A DNA stretch of 64,000 nucleotides from Myxococcus qinghaiensis (GTDB lineage: Bacteria > Myxococcota > Myxococcia > Myxococcales > Myxococcaceae), in contig NZ_JAKCFA010000033.1 of NCBI RefSeq assembly GCF_024198215.1, positions 1 to 64,000 on the forward strand. Direction: 5' to 3'. A program made the translations under genes and the position numbers. The notes beneath the pieces were generated by a model. That model was not told the origin of the DNA and ran no database searches. It worked only from the letters and a program-made list of their open reading frames with translations. Within the stretch, counting starts at the first letter, position 1. Every line of letters begins with the position of its first letter. Below are positions 63,989 through 64,000 of the stretch, piece by piece.

Positions 63989-64000
63989 GAAGCGCACGCC

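Overview
The window comes from a GC-rich Myxococcota genome, most likely of the Myxococcus / Corallococcus / Pyxidicoccus type. The evidence is family content: two proteins with MYXO-CTERM-like tails, a SitA-type lipoprotein toxin with its immunity protein, a DUF4215 cysteine-repeat protein, several Hanks-type kinases or pseudokinases, GGDEF/REC and DUF4388 regulators, and a pervasive third-position GC bias that creates very long antisense shadow frames. No rRNA or CRISPR array is present. One tRNA gene (Met, anticodon CAT) lies at 25378-25451.

Region 1-27 kb is accessory. It opens with the end of an IS5-type transposase that abuts an M57-like protease gene lacking its catalytic half. Next come an NmrA-like / HxlR divergent pair, a decayed stretch with an IS256-type transposase tail fused to a fibronectin-III fragment, an orphan DUF4157 protein, a TPR protein and an orphan type-III-secretion inner-rod-like protein. 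The centrepiece is 8.3-19.6 kb. Six genes on the minus strand encode an HlyD-type adaptor, a C39-peptidase ABC exporter, a second ABC exporter with a vestigial N-terminal domain, a NodT/TolC-type outer-membrane factor, a 582-residue protein I do not recognise, and an APH-fold phosphotransferase. Facing them on the plus strand are two tandemly duplicated, tiny genes of 15 and 14 codons (MKIKLHVRGGPKARA and MKIKIHVRGGPKAR). Each has a near-perfect Shine-Dalgarno, a TTGACA box and a strong downstream hairpin. I read this as a candidate undescribed secreted-peptide (RiPP-like) system. After it come a MscS channel gene with an in-frame amber codon, the SitA/SitI toxin-immunity pair, the tRNA gene and several small secreted or lipoprotein genes.

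Region 27-49 kb is mostly housekeeping and signalling. It holds a small lipoprotein, a flippase-like membrane protein with a CpsB-type phosphatase and YacG, a quinone oxidoreductase, an operon of Ser/Thr kinase-nSTAND ATPase, PEGA protein and DUF4215 protein, an agmatinase-family enzyme, a response regulator, an HtrA protease, a PEGA pseudokinase, a HAMP histidine kinase with a degenerate receiver, an MshEN-domain protein, a VOC protein and a REC-DUF4388 regulator.

Region 49-64 kb is a set of minus-strand genes. Four large secreted or outer-membrane proteins (MYXO-CTERM PD40 protein, secreted Ig-like protein, outer-membrane beta-barrel protein, MYXO-CTERM Ig-repeat protein) form one apparent operon. 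Upstream of it lie a FecR-domain membrane protein and a translationally coupled pair of a REC-REC-GGDEF regulator and a sensor histidine kinase.
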